The notes: generated from the letters alone by a model not told the origin. Positions 1-9,115 are shown, counted from the stretch's first letter. The stretch is 64,000 nucleotides of DNA from Pseudomonadota bacterium (GCA_023387735.1 JAEWHP010000002.1:310001-374000); one strand, 5' to 3'. Numbers and translations are program-made.

Positions 1-426
1 GTAGATAAGCGCCGCCTTCGGTGACATCCAGGCGTGCGGGTTGGGCTTGCCCTTGTAGGGCCCCTCCGCGATCCCCATCGGCTCGACGCCCTGGGAGACG
101 ACGACGCCGGGGACGCCCTTGAGGCGCTGGAAGAATTTTTCGAACCAGAGTTCGAGATTGAGCCCGTTCCAGAGGACGAGATTGGCCTCCTGCGCCTTCA
201 GGATGTCACCCGGCGTCGGCTGGTAATTATGAATCTCGGCATCGGGCTTGGTGATCGATTCGACGGTTGCCGCGTCGCCGGCAACATTCCTCGCCATGTC
301 GGCGATGACCGTGAACGTCGTGACGGCCTTGAATTTGGCCTGAGCGAACGCTGCCTGCGTCATCAGCCCAAGCACCGCAGTTGCCGCAACGGTCGCAAGA
401 ACGACGCGCCTGCCTCGATCAAACAT
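1..426 (-). CDS. sitA: Metal ABC transporter substrate-binding protein, SitA/YfeA type (partial, N-terminal part)
   Basis: This is the first 142 codons of a periplasmic Mn/Fe-binding lipocalin-unrelated ZnuA/PsaA-family receptor, which would hand metal to an ABC permease in the inner membrane. The reading frame is open from the window edge to an ATG at 426. A Sec signal peptide covers about residues 1-28 (ends AFA). Two metal-ligand histidines of the family are visible: H66 in EIHNYQPTPGD and H131 in NPHAW. The stretch LVLWNGLNLELWFEKF is typical of the SitA/YfeA subgroup rather than ZnuA, which has a His-rich loop absent here. The ATP-binding and permease genes would lie beyond the left edge. 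The upstream DNA carries Mur-box-like palindromes, which supports a manganese role (inference). Confidence 0.85.
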   Translation of the reverse strand, partial: MFDRGRRVVLATVAATAVLGLMTQAAFAQAKFKAVTTFTVIADMARNVAGDAATVESITKPDAEIHNYQPTPGDILKAQEANLVLWNGLNLELWFEKFFQRLKGVPGVVVSQGVEPMGIAEGPYKGKPNPHAWMSPKAALIY

Positions 427-490
427 TCCTCAGTTCTCCTGTGTCCCGCGCACGGTCCGCTGCCCCTGACCGCCTGCAGCATTCCGAAAT

Positions 491-505
491 TGCAATTCAT
501 TCGCA
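491..505. promoter_or_regulatory. Mur-box-like imperfect palindrome, upstream of sitA
   Basis: TGCAAT-TCA-TTCGCA is an imperfect inverted repeat of the same design as the two other sites at 546 and 665. It lies 65 bases upstream of the sitA ATG. Rhizobial Mur (a Fur-family manganese regulator) binds AT-rich TGCAA-type palindromes, so this is a candidate operator by resemblance only. Confidence 0.5.
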
Positions 506-545
506 ACTGGCTTGACGTATAGGGAACCTTCAGTCATTTTGCAAA

Positions 546-560
546 TGCGAACTATTCGCA
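546..560. promoter_or_regulatory. Mur-box-like perfect palindrome in the sitA-porin intergenic region
   Basis: TGCGAA-CTA-TTCGCA is a perfect 6-3-6 inverted repeat. It sits 120 bases upstream of sitA and about 143 bases upstream of the porin start. It is embedded in a direct repeat of GCAAATG (541-547 and 558-564). This makes it the best of the three candidate operators for a Fur-family metal regulator. Confidence 0.6.
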
Positions 561-664
561 AATGAAGAGGCGGTTCCGTGGGGTGCGCCGCTCAACCTGC
601 AAAGACCACCTTAAATCGGATGAACCACGCCACCTCCCAGCATCGCGAACGTCCGCCCTTCAGA

Positions 665-679
665 TGCAATTAAGTTGCA
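665..679. promoter_or_regulatory. Mur-box-like palindrome just upstream of the porin gene
   Basis: TGCAA-TTAAG-TTGCA is a perfect 5-5-5 inverted repeat ending 23 bases before the GTG proposed as the porin start. A site there would block the promoter or early leader. It also argues that the real porin start is 703 rather than one of the upstream in-frame codons that would place the operator inside the coding region. Confidence 0.6.
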
Positions 680-702
680 ATAGCAGTCAGGAATGCCGTC
701 AA

Positions 703-2064
703 GTGAGTAAGTTAAGGCTGAATGTTTCCATCCTCGCGGCGATCGCGATGGCCGGGCCGGCGATGGCGGAAACGGAAGTTGTCGATGGCATTCCACCGGT
801 GTCGATCGCGACCAGTTTGCCCGACAATGGCGATCCGACCGGGAGCCGTAGATGGCTCGCCCAGCACGGGATCACCTACGGGCTGGTCTACACCGGCGAA
901 GCCCTCCGCAACGTGTCCGGCGGCATCCGTCGCGGCAGTCTCTACCAGGGCAAGTTAGAGGCGTTCACCGCCATCGACTTCGGTAAGTTCGCGGGATGGC
1001 AGGGCCTGAACTTCTTCGGCAACGCCTTTCAAATTCATCGTACCTCCGGCATGCGCGCCGAGCACTTCAACAGCCTGATCACGATCAGCAACATCGAGGC
1101 TATCCCCTCGACGCGGCTTTCCGAGCTCTGGTTCGAGCAGAAGCTGTTCGACGACCGGTTCGGCTTTCGCTTCGGCCAGCTCGCCGCCGACGCGGAGTTC
1201 TTCATCAGCGACTACAGCCGGATGTTTCTGAGCAGCGACTGGCCGACGATCACCGGCGCCAACCTGCCCAGCGGCGGACCGGCCTATCCTCTTGCGACGC
1301 CGGGCCTGCGCTGGAGGTTCGATCCCGACAAGCACTGGACAGGCCTGGTCGCCGTGTTCAACGGCGATCCCGGCGAACAGGGAACGGTCAACACCACAGG
1401 TACCAATTTCAGGATCAACGATCCGCCGTTGCTGATGGGCGAGGTGCAGTACCGCCGCAATCAGGGCAAGGACGACAGCGGGCTCGCAGGAATCTACCGG
1501 CTCGGCGGCTGGCACCATTTCGGACAATTCCACGATCACAGGTTCGGCACGGACGGCTTCTCGCTTGCTGATCCCCTCAGCAACGGCACGGCCCGCCGGA
1601 TCCGCGGCAACAGCGGCATCTACGGCATCGTCGACCAGCAGCTCTACCGTCCAGTGGACGGCGGCCCCGACAGCGGCGTCGGCGTGTTCAGCCGGATCGC
1701 GGCCAGTCCCTCGGACAGCAGCCACATCAACTTCTTCCTCGATGCCGGTATCGTCTTCTCCGGCTTGATCCCGAGCCGCCCCAACGACAGGTTCGGCGCC
1801 AGCTTCATCTACGGCAACATCTCCAACCGCATCCGCGCCTTCGACCGCGACGTGATCTTTCACGCCGGCACTGGGCAACCGGTCCGCAACTACGAGATGA
1901 CGATCGAGCTGAGCTACCAGGCCCAGATCAAGCCCGGCTGGACCGTGCAGCCCACGTTCGAATACGTGACCCACCCGGGCGGCCACATCTCCGATCCCGA
2001 CCGGCCGGAGCTGCCGATCAGGAATGGCGCGATATTCGGCGTGCGGACGACGATTGCGTATTAG
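703..2064 (+). CDS. OprB-family outer-membrane porin
   Basis: A 453-residue outer-membrane beta-barrel of the carbohydrate-selective porin (OprB) family. A Sec signal peptide is clear at residues 1-22 (ends AMA) if translation begins at the GTG at 703. That start has AGGA about 10 bases upstream, whereas the longer frame from 562 would bury the signal peptide. The family pattern is seen in YGLVYTGEALRNVSGG near the N-terminus, in the alternating barrel strands, and in the C-terminal strand ending in an aromatic (IAY). It is divergent from sitA and shares the Mur-box-like sites. Because B. japonicum has a Mur-controlled outer-membrane channel for Mn2+ (MnoP), a metal rather than a sugar may be the substrate. 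That is inference. Confidence 0.85.
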   Translation: MSKLRLNVSILAAIAMAGPAMAETEVVDGIPPVSIATSLPDNGDPTGSRRWLAQHGITYGLVYTGEALRNVSGGIRRGSLYQGKLEAFTAIDFGKFAGWQGLNFFGNAFQIHRTSGMRAEHFNSLITISNIEAIPSTRLSELWFEQKLFDDRFGFRFGQLAADAEFFISDYSRMFLSSDWPTITGANLPSGGPAYPLATPGLRWRFDPDKHWTGLVAVFNGDPGEQGTVNTTGTNFRINDPPLLMGEVQYRRNQGKDDSGLAGIYRLGGWHHFGQFHDHRFGTDGFSLADPLSNGTARRIRGNSGIYGIVDQQLYRPVDGGPDSGVGVFSRIAASPSDSSHINFFLDAGIVFSGLIPSRPNDRFGASFIYGNISNRIRAFDRDVIFHAGTGQPVRNYEMTIELSYQAQIKPGWTVQPTFEYVTHPGGHISDPDRPELPIRNGAIFGVRTTIAY

Positions 2065-2096
2065 ACCAGATCCGCGGCGGCGATTTTTGGCGGCGG

Positions 2097-2807
2097 CTAG
2101 ATCAGCCGCATCCCCTTCAAACTCGCGTGCCCGTTCCTGCCGACGATGATGTGGTCGTGCACGGAAATGCCGAGTGGCGTCGCGATGTCGACGATTGCTT
2201 TCGTCATCTGGATGTCGGCCTGCGATGGCGTTGGATCGCCGCTCGGATGGTTATGGACGAGGATCAGCGCGGTCGCCGACAGTTCGAGCGCGCGCTTGAT
2301 CACCTCACGCGGATAGACCGGCGTGTGGTCGACCATGCCGGTCTGCTGGATCTCGTCGGCGATCAGCTGGTTGCGCTTGTCGAGGAACAACAGGCGAAAC
2401 TGTTCCTTGTCGGCAAACGCCATGCCAGCGCGGCAATAGTCGATCACGTCGTTCCAGGACGATAGCGCGATGCTGCGCTTGATCTCGCCCTTGGCAACCC
2501 GGTGCGCTGCCGCGGCAAGCAGCTTGATCTGGTTGATCGAGGCCTCGCCGATCCCATCGACTTCGCGCAGGCGCGCCATGGGTGCATGAATGACCTGGGC
2601 GAACGAGCCGAACTTTGTCAGCAGCGCCTTGGCCAGCGGCTTGGTATCGCGGCGGGGCAGGGCGGGGAATAGCGCCATCTCCAGCAGTTCGTAATCGCTC
2701 AGCGCTTCCGGCCCGGCCGCATGGAAGCGCTCGCGCAGGCGTTCGCGGTGGCCGTGATAATGCGGCGTATCCGCGGATTGATCCTGAGAATTGGTCCTGG
2801 CGGGCAT
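2097..2807 (-). CDS. radC: RadC/DUF2466 family JAB-domain protein
   Basis: A 236-residue RadC-family protein. The N-terminal part carries helix-hairpin-helix-like DNA-binding sequence (LREVDGIGEASINQIKLL, about residues 73-90). The C-terminal JAB/MPN domain has the metal motif HNHPSGDPTPSQAD plus the upstream PREVIKRAL helix. The cellular role of RadC is unsettled; early links to DNA repair were not upheld in E. coli. It is convergent with the porin, with only 32 bases between stops. Confidence 0.93.
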   Translation of the reverse strand: MPARTNSQDQSADTPHYHGHRERLRERFHAAGPEALSDYELLEMALFPALPRRDTKPLAKALLTKFGSFAQVIHAPMARLREVDGIGEASINQIKLLAAAAHRVAKGEIKRSIALSSWNDVIDYCRAGMAFADKEQFRLLFLDKRNQLIADEIQQTGMVDHTPVYPREVIKRALELSATALILVHNHPSGDPTPSQADIQMTKAIVDIATPLGISVHDHIIVGRNGHASLKGMRLI

Positions 2808-2921
2808 CGGCCGTCACCATGCCGTGCCGGCGGGTTTTTGCAACTCTAAAGTGCGCGTGTATCTGAGGAAAGGCGCCGCACATAACGCGGCGCCGTTCCA
2901 ATCTTTCCAGCCGGTCTGCGC

Positions 2922-3881
2922 TCAGGATTTCACGGCCGCGAAGGCATAGCCGTTGCCGTCCTTGGTCAGCGTGCCGACGTTCGGGAAGCCGAAGTGATAG
3001 CCGGCGATCATGCCCTTTTCGGCGATGACGCGATCGAAGAACGCGCGGCGGGTGGCTTCCGCCCTCGGCCCGTCGGCATCGAACATCGAGAACCAGCCGG
3101 GATTTTTGACGAACAACTGGTGGATGCCGGTGACGTCGCTCTGGATGAACAATTGCTGTCCGCCGGAAGCGACCAGGAACGACATGTGGCCGACCGTGTG
3201 GCCGGGGGTTGCGATGGCCTTCACGCCCGGTGCGAGTTCGGCGCCGTCGCTGTACTGCTTGACGTTTTTCCAGGTCGGGAAGGTCGACTGGATGCGCCGC
3301 ACATTGTTGCGGGCGGCTTCCGGAAGCTTTTCTACCAGCGCCGGATCGGTCCAGAACTTGTACTCGACCTCCGGCATCATGATCTCCGCGTTCGGAAATA
3401 CCTGGGCGTTGGTCTCCTTCACCCACAGGCCCGAGATGTGATCGGGGTGGAAATGCGAGATCACGACCGTGGAAACGGAAGTCGGATCGAGGCCGGCCGC
3501 CTTCATGTTGTCCGCGAGTTTGCCGACAGTCGGCGGGCCGTTGTTTCCAAATCCCGTATCGAACAGCACGACCTTGCCGCCGGTCCTGATCGCGGTGACC
3601 GTGAACGGGTTGTCGAACTTGTCCGGGCCGATGCCGCCGGCGACGAGCGCCTTCTTGACGTCGTCGAGCGCGGCGTTCTTGATGAAGTTGGCGTCGAGCA
3701 CGCGCTCAATGGTGCCATCATGCAGGCTGAAGACCTCGATATCGCCGACCTTGTATTTGAGGCTGTCAGCGGCGCGCTGCGCATGCGCGGCGTCGATGAA
3801 CGAAACGGGTCCCTTGAGACCGAAAACGAGCGCAGCCCCCGTGCTCCCGAGGACCAGATCGCGACGTGAAATCTCGAACAT
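2922..3881 (-). CDS. Tat-exported metallo-beta-lactamase-fold hydrolase
   Basis: A 319-residue protein starting at the ATG at 3881, with a purine-rich AAGGG site upstream; the longer frame to 3968 lacks support. The N-terminus MFEISRRDLVLG followed by a hydrophobic stretch and an AHA cleavage site is a twin-arginine signal. The MBL fold shows the Zn motif HFHPDH (residues about 145-150), a later H in TPGHTVGHMSF, and the acidic ligand in QSDVTG. This subgroup includes lactonases and sulfatase-like hydrolases. The substrate cannot be named from sequence. It stands alone between radC and map. Confidence 0.85.
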   Translation of the reverse strand: MFEISRRDLVLGSTGAALVFGLKGPVSFIDAAHAQRAADSLKYKVGDIEVFSLHDGTIERVLDANFIKNAALDDVKKALVAGGIGPDKFDNPFTVTAIRTGGKVVLFDTGFGNNGPPTVGKLADNMKAAGLDPTSVSTVVISHFHPDHISGLWVKETNAQVFPNAEIMMPEVEYKFWTDPALVEKLPEAARNNVRRIQSTFPTWKNVKQYSDGAELAPGVKAIATPGHTVGHMSFLVASGGQQLFIQSDVTGIHQLFVKNPGWFSMFDADGPRAEATRRAFFDRVIAEKGMIAGYHFGFPNVGTLTKDGNGYAFAAVKS

Positions 3882-4160
3882 TGCCCTTGCTCCCTTGGTT
3901 GATCTCTTGTCCGCCAGAGGCCCTCGCTCCCGGAGAGCGCCCGCGCGGTGTTCTACCCCGCGTGGCACAAGCTATTCCGCAAGGAGTCATGACATCGGGA
4001 AAGGCAAGTTGCCGCAGGGTTCGTGTTGAGAACGATTTGCAACACGACTCGGCCGCTGCCGAATAGACGGATGAACACCCGCTCGTCGCGGTCGAGCGAT
4101 GAGGCAAGCCGCGATGAACCTTGTTGATCGCCGCACGCGCAAATTCAGGCTGCCGCCCGA

Positions 4161-4985
4161 TCAGGCCGCAGCGAACGGCTTCTCGCCATGGCGCTGCGAC
4201 AGCGTGAAGATCTCGACGCCGGTTGCGGTCACGCCGACCGAATGCTCGAACTGCGCCGACAGCGACCGGTCGCGCGTCACCGCGGTCCAGCCGTCGGAGA
4301 GGATCTTCACATGCGGCTTGCCGAGATTGATCATCGGCTCGATGGTGAAGAACATGCCGGGCTTCAGCGCCACGCCCTCGCCGGGGCGGCCGATGTGGAT
4401 GATGTTCGGCTCGTCATGGAACAGTCGGCCGAGGCCGTGGCCGCAGAAATCGCGCACCACGCTTATGCCCTGCGGTTCGACGAAGCTCTGGATGGCATGG
4501 CCGATGTCGCCGGTGGTGGCGCCGGGCTTCACCGCCGCGATACCGCGCATCATCGCCTCATAGGTGATCTCGATCAGCCGCTCGGCCTTGCGGGCGATCG
4601 GACCGATCACATACATGCGGCTGGAATCGCCGTACCAGCCGTCGACGATGAAGGTGACGTCGACATTGACGATGTCGCCCTCCTTCAGCGCGCGGTCGCC
4701 GGGCATGCCGTGGCAGACCACGTGGTTGATCGAGGTGCAGGTCGAATAGCGGTAGCCGCGATACATCAGCGTCGCCGGATAGGCGCCGTGGCTGAAGGCG
4801 AAGTTGCGGACGAATTCGTCGATCTCCGAGGTCGGGACGCCCGCCTTGACGATGTCGGTGAGGTCGTCGAGGCATTTGGCCACCAGCGCGCCCGCCTTGC
4901 GCATGCCGGCAAAACCGCTCGCGCCATGCAGCTTGATCTGGCCGGTTTTTCGCAAGGAGGTGTCGTTCGCTTCGATATAGCTCAT
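4161..4985 (-). CDS. map: Methionine aminopeptidase, type I
   Basis: Removes the initiator methionine from nascent proteins. It is 274 residues, close to the bacterial type I length. The pita-bread fold ligands are all present in order: D in NVDVTFIVDGWYGDSSR (two Asp), H in GHGLGRLFHDEPN, E in FTIEPMI, and E in FEHSVGVT. The substrate-binding His lies in VVCHGMPGD. There is no N-terminal zinc-finger extension. It is a single gene with its own 113-base upstream gap. Confidence 0.96.
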   Translation of the reverse strand: MSYIEANDTSLRKTGQIKLHGASGFAGMRKAGALVAKCLDDLTDIVKAGVPTSEIDEFVRNFAFSHGAYPATLMYRGYRYSTCTSINHVVCHGMPGDRALKEGDIVNVDVTFIVDGWYGDSSRMYVIGPIARKAERLIEITYEAMMRGIAAVKPGATTGDIGHAIQSFVEPQGISVVRDFCGHGLGRLFHDEPNIIHIGRPGEGVALKPGMFFTIEPMINLGKPHVKILSDGWTAVTRDRSLSAQFEHSVGVTATGVEIFTLSQRHGEKPFAAA

Positions 4986-5098
4986 GGGCGGATCATGTTT
5001 CGGTGAGTGCGGAAATGACTGATTTGAAAGCCTAATCTAATGATCCGGCCGGTCAGTGCAAGCCAAGGTTGGGCCCCGGTGCGGCATTTAGCACGCAT

Positions 5099-6415
5099 CT
5101 AGCCGGATACCTCCACCACGGATTCGACCGGCAGTGCGCCGCCGCGGACCCGGATCTCGCGCACCGGGTAGGGAACACGGACACCCTCGCGCTTGAACGC
5201 GTCCCACAGCGCCAGCATCACCTCGCTCTTGACGTTGTCCAGGCCGTCGGGGTCGGGCAACCAGAAGGTCAGGGAGAACTTCATCCCGGCCTCGGCGAAT
5301 TCGGTGAGGATGCAGTTCGGCGGCTTGCTCTTGATGGCGCGCGGCACGCCGGCCGCAATGTCGATGGCGAGCTTGCACACCGCCCGCGGGTCGGCGTCGT
5401 AATTGGTGTTGAACAGCACCTTCACCAGCGTGTTCTTGTCGGTGTAGGTCCAGTTCACGACCTTCTGCGTCACCAGATCCTCGTTCGGGATCAGGAATTC
5501 GCGGCCGTCGCCGGCGGCCACCGAAATATAGCGCGTCTTCATCGCGCTGATCCGGCCCGAGCTGTCGCCGATGGTGACGAGATCGCCCGGTTTCACGGAC
5601 TTGTCCGCCAGCAGGATGATGCCTGAAATGAAGTTGGCGACGATCTTCTGCAGGCCGAGACCGATGCCGACGCCGGCCGCACCGGTGAAGACCGCAAGCG
5701 CCGAGAGGTTGATGCCGACGGCGCCGAGCGCGATGGCGATCGCCACCACCATCAGGCCGATGCGAATGATCTTCACCAGCAGCACCTGGACCGACGGCGT
5801 CAGGTCGCTGGCGCGGGTAATCCGGCCTTCTATGAAGTTGCTGGCGATGTTGGTGAGCCACAGTGCGGCGATCAGCAGTGCGCCGGCCTTGATCAGCAGT
5901 AGCGGCGTCAACCGCAGGCCGCCGATCTCGATCGCAAAGGAGTCGAGCGTTTCCGCCGCCGGATCGAGCTGGCCCAGGATACTCAGCGCCGCGATGAACC
6001 ATGCCGTGACCGACACCAGCTTGACGATGAACGTGTTGCGGATGACAGAGGTCACCAGCCGGATCACGAGCCACGCCAGCGCCAGCTTGGCGGCCACCAT
6101 CAATAGGTAGCTGCGGCTCGGCCACGTCGTGTGGTACATCACGATGCGTTCGGCGATCACGATGATCGCGAACACCGCGGTCGACGCGCTGCCGACCAGC
6201 ACGCGGGCGAAATGCCGGAGCGGCAGCGGCCAGCGCATCGCCAGCGACGACATGTCGACCCGTGCGCGGATCGCGGCATCCGCGGCATAGGCGATGCCGG
6301 CGGCGGCCAGGATCAGCCCGAACTGCAGATAGAACCATGGCGAGGCAATCTCCGCGCCGACCGATCGCGCGGTCGATTGCAGAAACTCCATGATCTCCTT
6401 CGGGGCAAAGTCCAT
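5099..6415 (-). CDS. MscS-family mechanosensitive ion channel
   Basis: A 438-residue inner-membrane channel that would release solutes on hypo-osmotic shock. Several hydrophobic segments precede the signature pore helix TM3, which is Gly/Ala-rich (ALAVFTGAAGVGIGLGLQKI), followed by the beta domain (LADKSVKPGDLVTIGD) and alpha-beta C-terminal domain. The extra N-terminal helices make it larger than E. coli MscS (286 residues). The ATG at 6415 was chosen; an in-frame TTG two codons upstream (6421) is possible. It is divergent from the K+/H+ antiporter, another osmotic/ion-balance gene. Confidence 0.92.
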   Translation of the reverse strand: MDFAPKEIMEFLQSTARSVGAEIASPWFYLQFGLILAAAGIAYAADAAIRARVDMSSLAMRWPLPLRHFARVLVGSASTAVFAIIVIAERIVMYHTTWPSRSYLLMVAAKLALAWLVIRLVTSVIRNTFIVKLVSVTAWFIAALSILGQLDPAAETLDSFAIEIGGLRLTPLLLIKAGALLIAALWLTNIASNFIEGRITRASDLTPSVQVLLVKIIRIGLMVVAIAIALGAVGINLSALAVFTGAAGVGIGLGLQKIVANFISGIILLADKSVKPGDLVTIGDSSGRISAMKTRYISVAAGDGREFLIPNEDLVTQKVVNWTYTDKNTLVKVLFNTNYDADPRAVCKLAIDIAAGVPRAIKSKPPNCILTEFAEAGMKFSLTFWLPDPDGLDNVKSEVMLALWDAFKREGVRVPYPVREIRVRGGALPVESVVEVSG

Positions 6416-6659
6416 CGGCAACTCTCGTCAGGTGCGGCTCAGGCGATTCGGATTCGAACGGGGACAGATTTCCACAGGCAATGTGGCGGACGACTTATAC
6501 ACAGGACCATCGATACACGGGCCCGATGAAGCGCGTAAGGCCCATAAAATCGGGCACATTGCCGCTTTCGCAGAAATGGGGTTGGCGTTCAACTGTGGCA
6601 ACGATATGGATGCAAGTGCAAGTATTTGCTCTCGTTTATGAAGGTGCAACTGCCTAGAA

Positions 6660-8453
6660 ATGGCGTCCCTCGACCAGGTCAGCATAGCCATCCTGCTCGG
6701 CTCCATTCTGGTAATGGCCGGAATCCTGTCCAGCCTGCTGGCGCTGCGATTTGGCGCGCCATTGCTGCTGGTGTTCCTGGTGATCGGGATGCTGGCCGGC
6801 GATTCCGGGCCGGGCCAGATCAGCTTCAACGACGTGCATACCACCTACATGGTGGGCTCGGTGGCGCTGGCGCTGATCCTGTTTGACGGCGGTTTGCGCA
6901 CCAAGTTTCAAAGCATCCGCGCCGTGCTGGCGCCTTCGATGTTGCTGGCGACCATCGGCGTGCTGCTCACCGCGCTGATCACCGCTCCGGCGGCAAAATA
7001 CGCGCTCGACCTGAGCTGGACCGAGTCCTTGCTGGTCGGGGCCGTGGTGGCGTCGACCGATGCCGCTGCGGTGTTCCTGCTTGTGCACACCCAGGGCCTG
7101 CGCCTGCGCCCGCGTGTCGGCGCAACCCTGGAAGCCGAGTCCGGCACCAACGATCCGTTCGCCATCTTCCTCACGCTGATGCTGGTCAAGTTCATTTCGA
7201 TCGGTGAAAGCTCGGCCGCCGATGTCGCCATGGAGTTCGCGCGCGAAGGCCTGCTCGGCACTGTGGCCGGCGTGATCGGAGGCCGGCTGGTGGTGGTGGC
7301 GCTCAATCGCATGCCGCTGCCGCAGGGCCTGCATGCTCCATTCGTCACCACCGCCGCGCTGGTGATCTTCGGCGCGGCGCAGATCGCGCATGGCTCGGGA
7401 TTTCTCGCGGTCTATCTCGCCGGCATCATCATCGGCAACCGGCCCACTCGCGCGCATAATTCGGTGGTGACGTTTCTCGATGCCGCGACCTGGCTGGCGC
7501 AGATCGTGATGTTCGTCCTGCTCGGGCTGCTGGCGTCGCCGCAGCGCCTGCTGGACAGCATCGTTCCGGCCGTGGCCGTGGCGCTGGTGCTGATGGTGGC
7601 GGCGCGGCCGCTTGCGGTCTACCTCTGCCTGGTGCCGTTCCGGTTCAACTGGCGGGAGAAGATCTTCATCGCCTGGACCGGTCTTCGCGGCGCGGTCGCG
7701 ATCTTCCTCGCCTCTATCCCGCTGCTGGTCGGACTGCCGAAGGCCTATCTCTATTTCGACGTCGCCTTTGTCGTGGTGGTCATATCGCTGTTGCTGCAGG
7801 GCTGGACGCTGGGACCGGCGGCGCGATGGCTGCACGTGGCGCTGCCGCGGGTGGACCGCGCCCCGCGGCGCGTCGAGCTCGATCTGCCCGGCCAGCTCGA
7901 ACAGCAGCTGGTCGGCTATTCGGTGCGGCCGAAGAGCCTGTTTTTCCGACGCGGCCTGATTCCGTCATGGTCGAAGCCGACTCTCATTATCCGCGACGAG
8001 CGGATCCTGTCGCCCGCCGAGGCCGATCCGATCGCGGCCGGCGATTACATCTACCTGCTGGCGCCGCCGGAAAAGGCCGAGGCGCTCGACCGCTTCTTCG
8101 TCGACATGGCGCCGAGTTCGGCGCCCGATCCGCACCTGCTCGGCGATTTCATGGTGTCGGGCGAGCACACGCTCGGCGAACTCGCCACCATCTACGGCGT
8201 CACCGTCGCGGAGGACCAGGCCAAGCTGACGCTGTCCGACTATTTCGACATTCACCTCGACCATGCGCCGAAGACCGGCGCCGAACTGGTGCTCGACCCG
8301 ATCGTCCTTGTCGCGCGCAGCATCAGCGGCGGCCGCGTCAACGTGGTCGGCCTTCGCCTCCCCGAAGATGAGGAAGAGGTCACGCTGCTGACGCGCCGGC
8401 AGAAGGCCAAGCGCAAGCTTGCCGACATCTGGTCGTCGGTGGCGGGGGTGTAG
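6660..8453 (+). CDS. nhaP2: Potassium/proton antiporter, NhaP2 (CvrA) type
   Basis: A 597-residue CPA1-family inner-membrane antiporter exporting K+ (or Na+) in exchange for H+. About 12 hydrophobic segments fill residues 5-390, with the conserved VVASTDAAAVF and EAESGTNDPFA ion-site motifs. A cytoplasmic tail follows, with a TrkA-C/RCK-C-like segment (about 405-480) and a CorC/HlyC-associated domain (about 490-575), the architecture of NhaP2. It is divergent from the MscS channel. The Shine-Dalgarno (GAAGGTG) is rather far from the ATG, so the start is the least certain part. Confidence 0.93.
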   Translation: MASLDQVSIAILLGSILVMAGILSSLLALRFGAPLLLVFLVIGMLAGDSGPGQISFNDVHTTYMVGSVALALILFDGGLRTKFQSIRAVLAPSMLLATIGVLLTALITAPAAKYALDLSWTESLLVGAVVASTDAAAVFLLVHTQGLRLRPRVGATLEAESGTNDPFAIFLTLMLVKFISIGESSAADVAMEFAREGLLGTVAGVIGGRLVVVALNRMPLPQGLHAPFVTTAALVIFGAAQIAHGSGFLAVYLAGIIIGNRPTRAHNSVVTFLDAATWLAQIVMFVLLGLLASPQRLLDSIVPAVAVALVLMVAARPLAVYLCLVPFRFNWREKIFIAWTGLRGAVAIFLASIPLLVGLPKAYLYFDVAFVVVVISLLLQGWTLGPAARWLHVALPRVDRAPRRVELDLPGQLEQQLVGYSVRPKSLFFRRGLIPSWSKPTLIIRDERILSPAEADPIAAGDYIYLLAPPEKAEALDRFFVDMAPSSAPDPHLLGDFMVSGEHTLGELATIYGVTVAEDQAKLTLSDYFDIHLDHAPKTGAELVLDPIVLVARSISGGRVNVVGLRLPEDEEEVTLLTRRQKAKRKLADIWSSVAGV

Positions 8454-8456
8454 CTG

Positions 8457-8528
8457 CGTAGCCCGGGCGAGCGAAGCGACCCCGGGGCAGCTGTCTCCCG
8501 CATGTCGCTGGCGCTCATGCGGGCTACG
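8457..8528. repeat. Intergenic repeat family A, copy 1
   Basis: A 72-base element with inverted ends (CGTAGCCCG / CGGGCTACG) and an internal CATG-centred hairpin. It is repeated at 9223-9294 with two adjacent-base differences at most. It begins 3 bases after the antiporter stop and may help terminate that transcript. Confidence 0.9.
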
Positions 8529-8622
8529 ATTACGCGCAACGTGTCCGTCCTACGAGCCGCAATATTGATATCAGTCCAGATATAGGTCATTTCGGTGACA
8601 ATGCACTTAGCTGGTCGACCTT

Positions 8623-9003
8623 ATGATGCAACCTATGACAGGAACGACGCGAGTCCTTCTATGGATAGTCGGAATCGTGATTGCTATTGTGCTTGGATTG
8701 GCGGCGCACGAAGTTGCGATTTTCATCACGAGTGATGAGGCGGCTGCGCGGGAAAAGGCTGAGAAGGAATTCATTGGAGAATGTGCGCGGAGCGGCCTGA
8801 AACCGAATGAGTTTAGCGGTCCGCAGCGGATTAAATCACCTGGGAAGACGTATGGCTTCGTCTGGACGAACTCGTCCAACGGAGATCAAGTCGCAACAAT
8901 GGTCCGTTTTTTTCCTGCTGGAGTTGAAGCTTGGCTGATCCGTGGTCCGCCTGATGGAAAGTTTGAGCTTTATTGCGACCAGAAGGATCGCTCTTGCAAC
9001 TGA
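8623..9003 (+). CDS. Small membrane-anchored protein of unknown function
   Basis: I do not recognise this 126-residue protein. It begins with one hydrophobic segment (about residues 10-31: VLLWIVGIVIAIVLGLAAHE), giving an anchored N-terminus, followed by a soluble domain with two cysteine pairs worth noting (C50 and the C-terminal YCDQKDRSCN). Base composition is visibly less GC-rich than all neighbours and codon use is looser, suggesting foreign origin. It lies between matching fragments of repeat family A (8513-8539 and 9085-9111). In-frame ATGs at 8623, 8626 and 8635 are all possible starts. Confidence 0.6.
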   Translation: MMQPMTGTTRVLLWIVGIVIAIVLGLAAHEVAIFITSDEAAAREKAEKEFIGECARSGLKPNEFSGPQRIKSPGKTYGFVWTNSSNGDQVATMVRFFPAGVEAWLIRGPPDGKFELYCDQKDRSCN

Positions 9004-9084
9004 GGACGCCAGATGCGGCATCGAAGAATGAAATCCGCAAGATCAAGCCAGATTGAAAGAAGCCGGGAGCAGGCTACGGTCTTC

Positions 9085-9111
9085 GCTCATGGGGGCTACG
9101 ATCACGCGCAA
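9085..9111. repeat. Truncated fragment of repeat family A
   Basis: 27 bases match the right end and flank of family A copy 1 (8513-8539) with two mismatches, in direct orientation. The left part of the element is missing here. Together the two fragments bracket the lower-GC gene at 8623. Confidence 0.75.
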
Positions 9112-9115
9112 GTTT

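Noticed and set aside
34..522. A plus-strand frame at the left edge
   Set aside because: The minus strand encodes a SitA-type receptor with signal peptide and both metal histidines; the plus frame has no similarity to anything known.
562..702. Longer porin start at 562 or 664
   Set aside because: Either start would put the Mur-box-like palindrome at 665-679 inside the coding region and bury the signal peptide under 13-47 extra residues.
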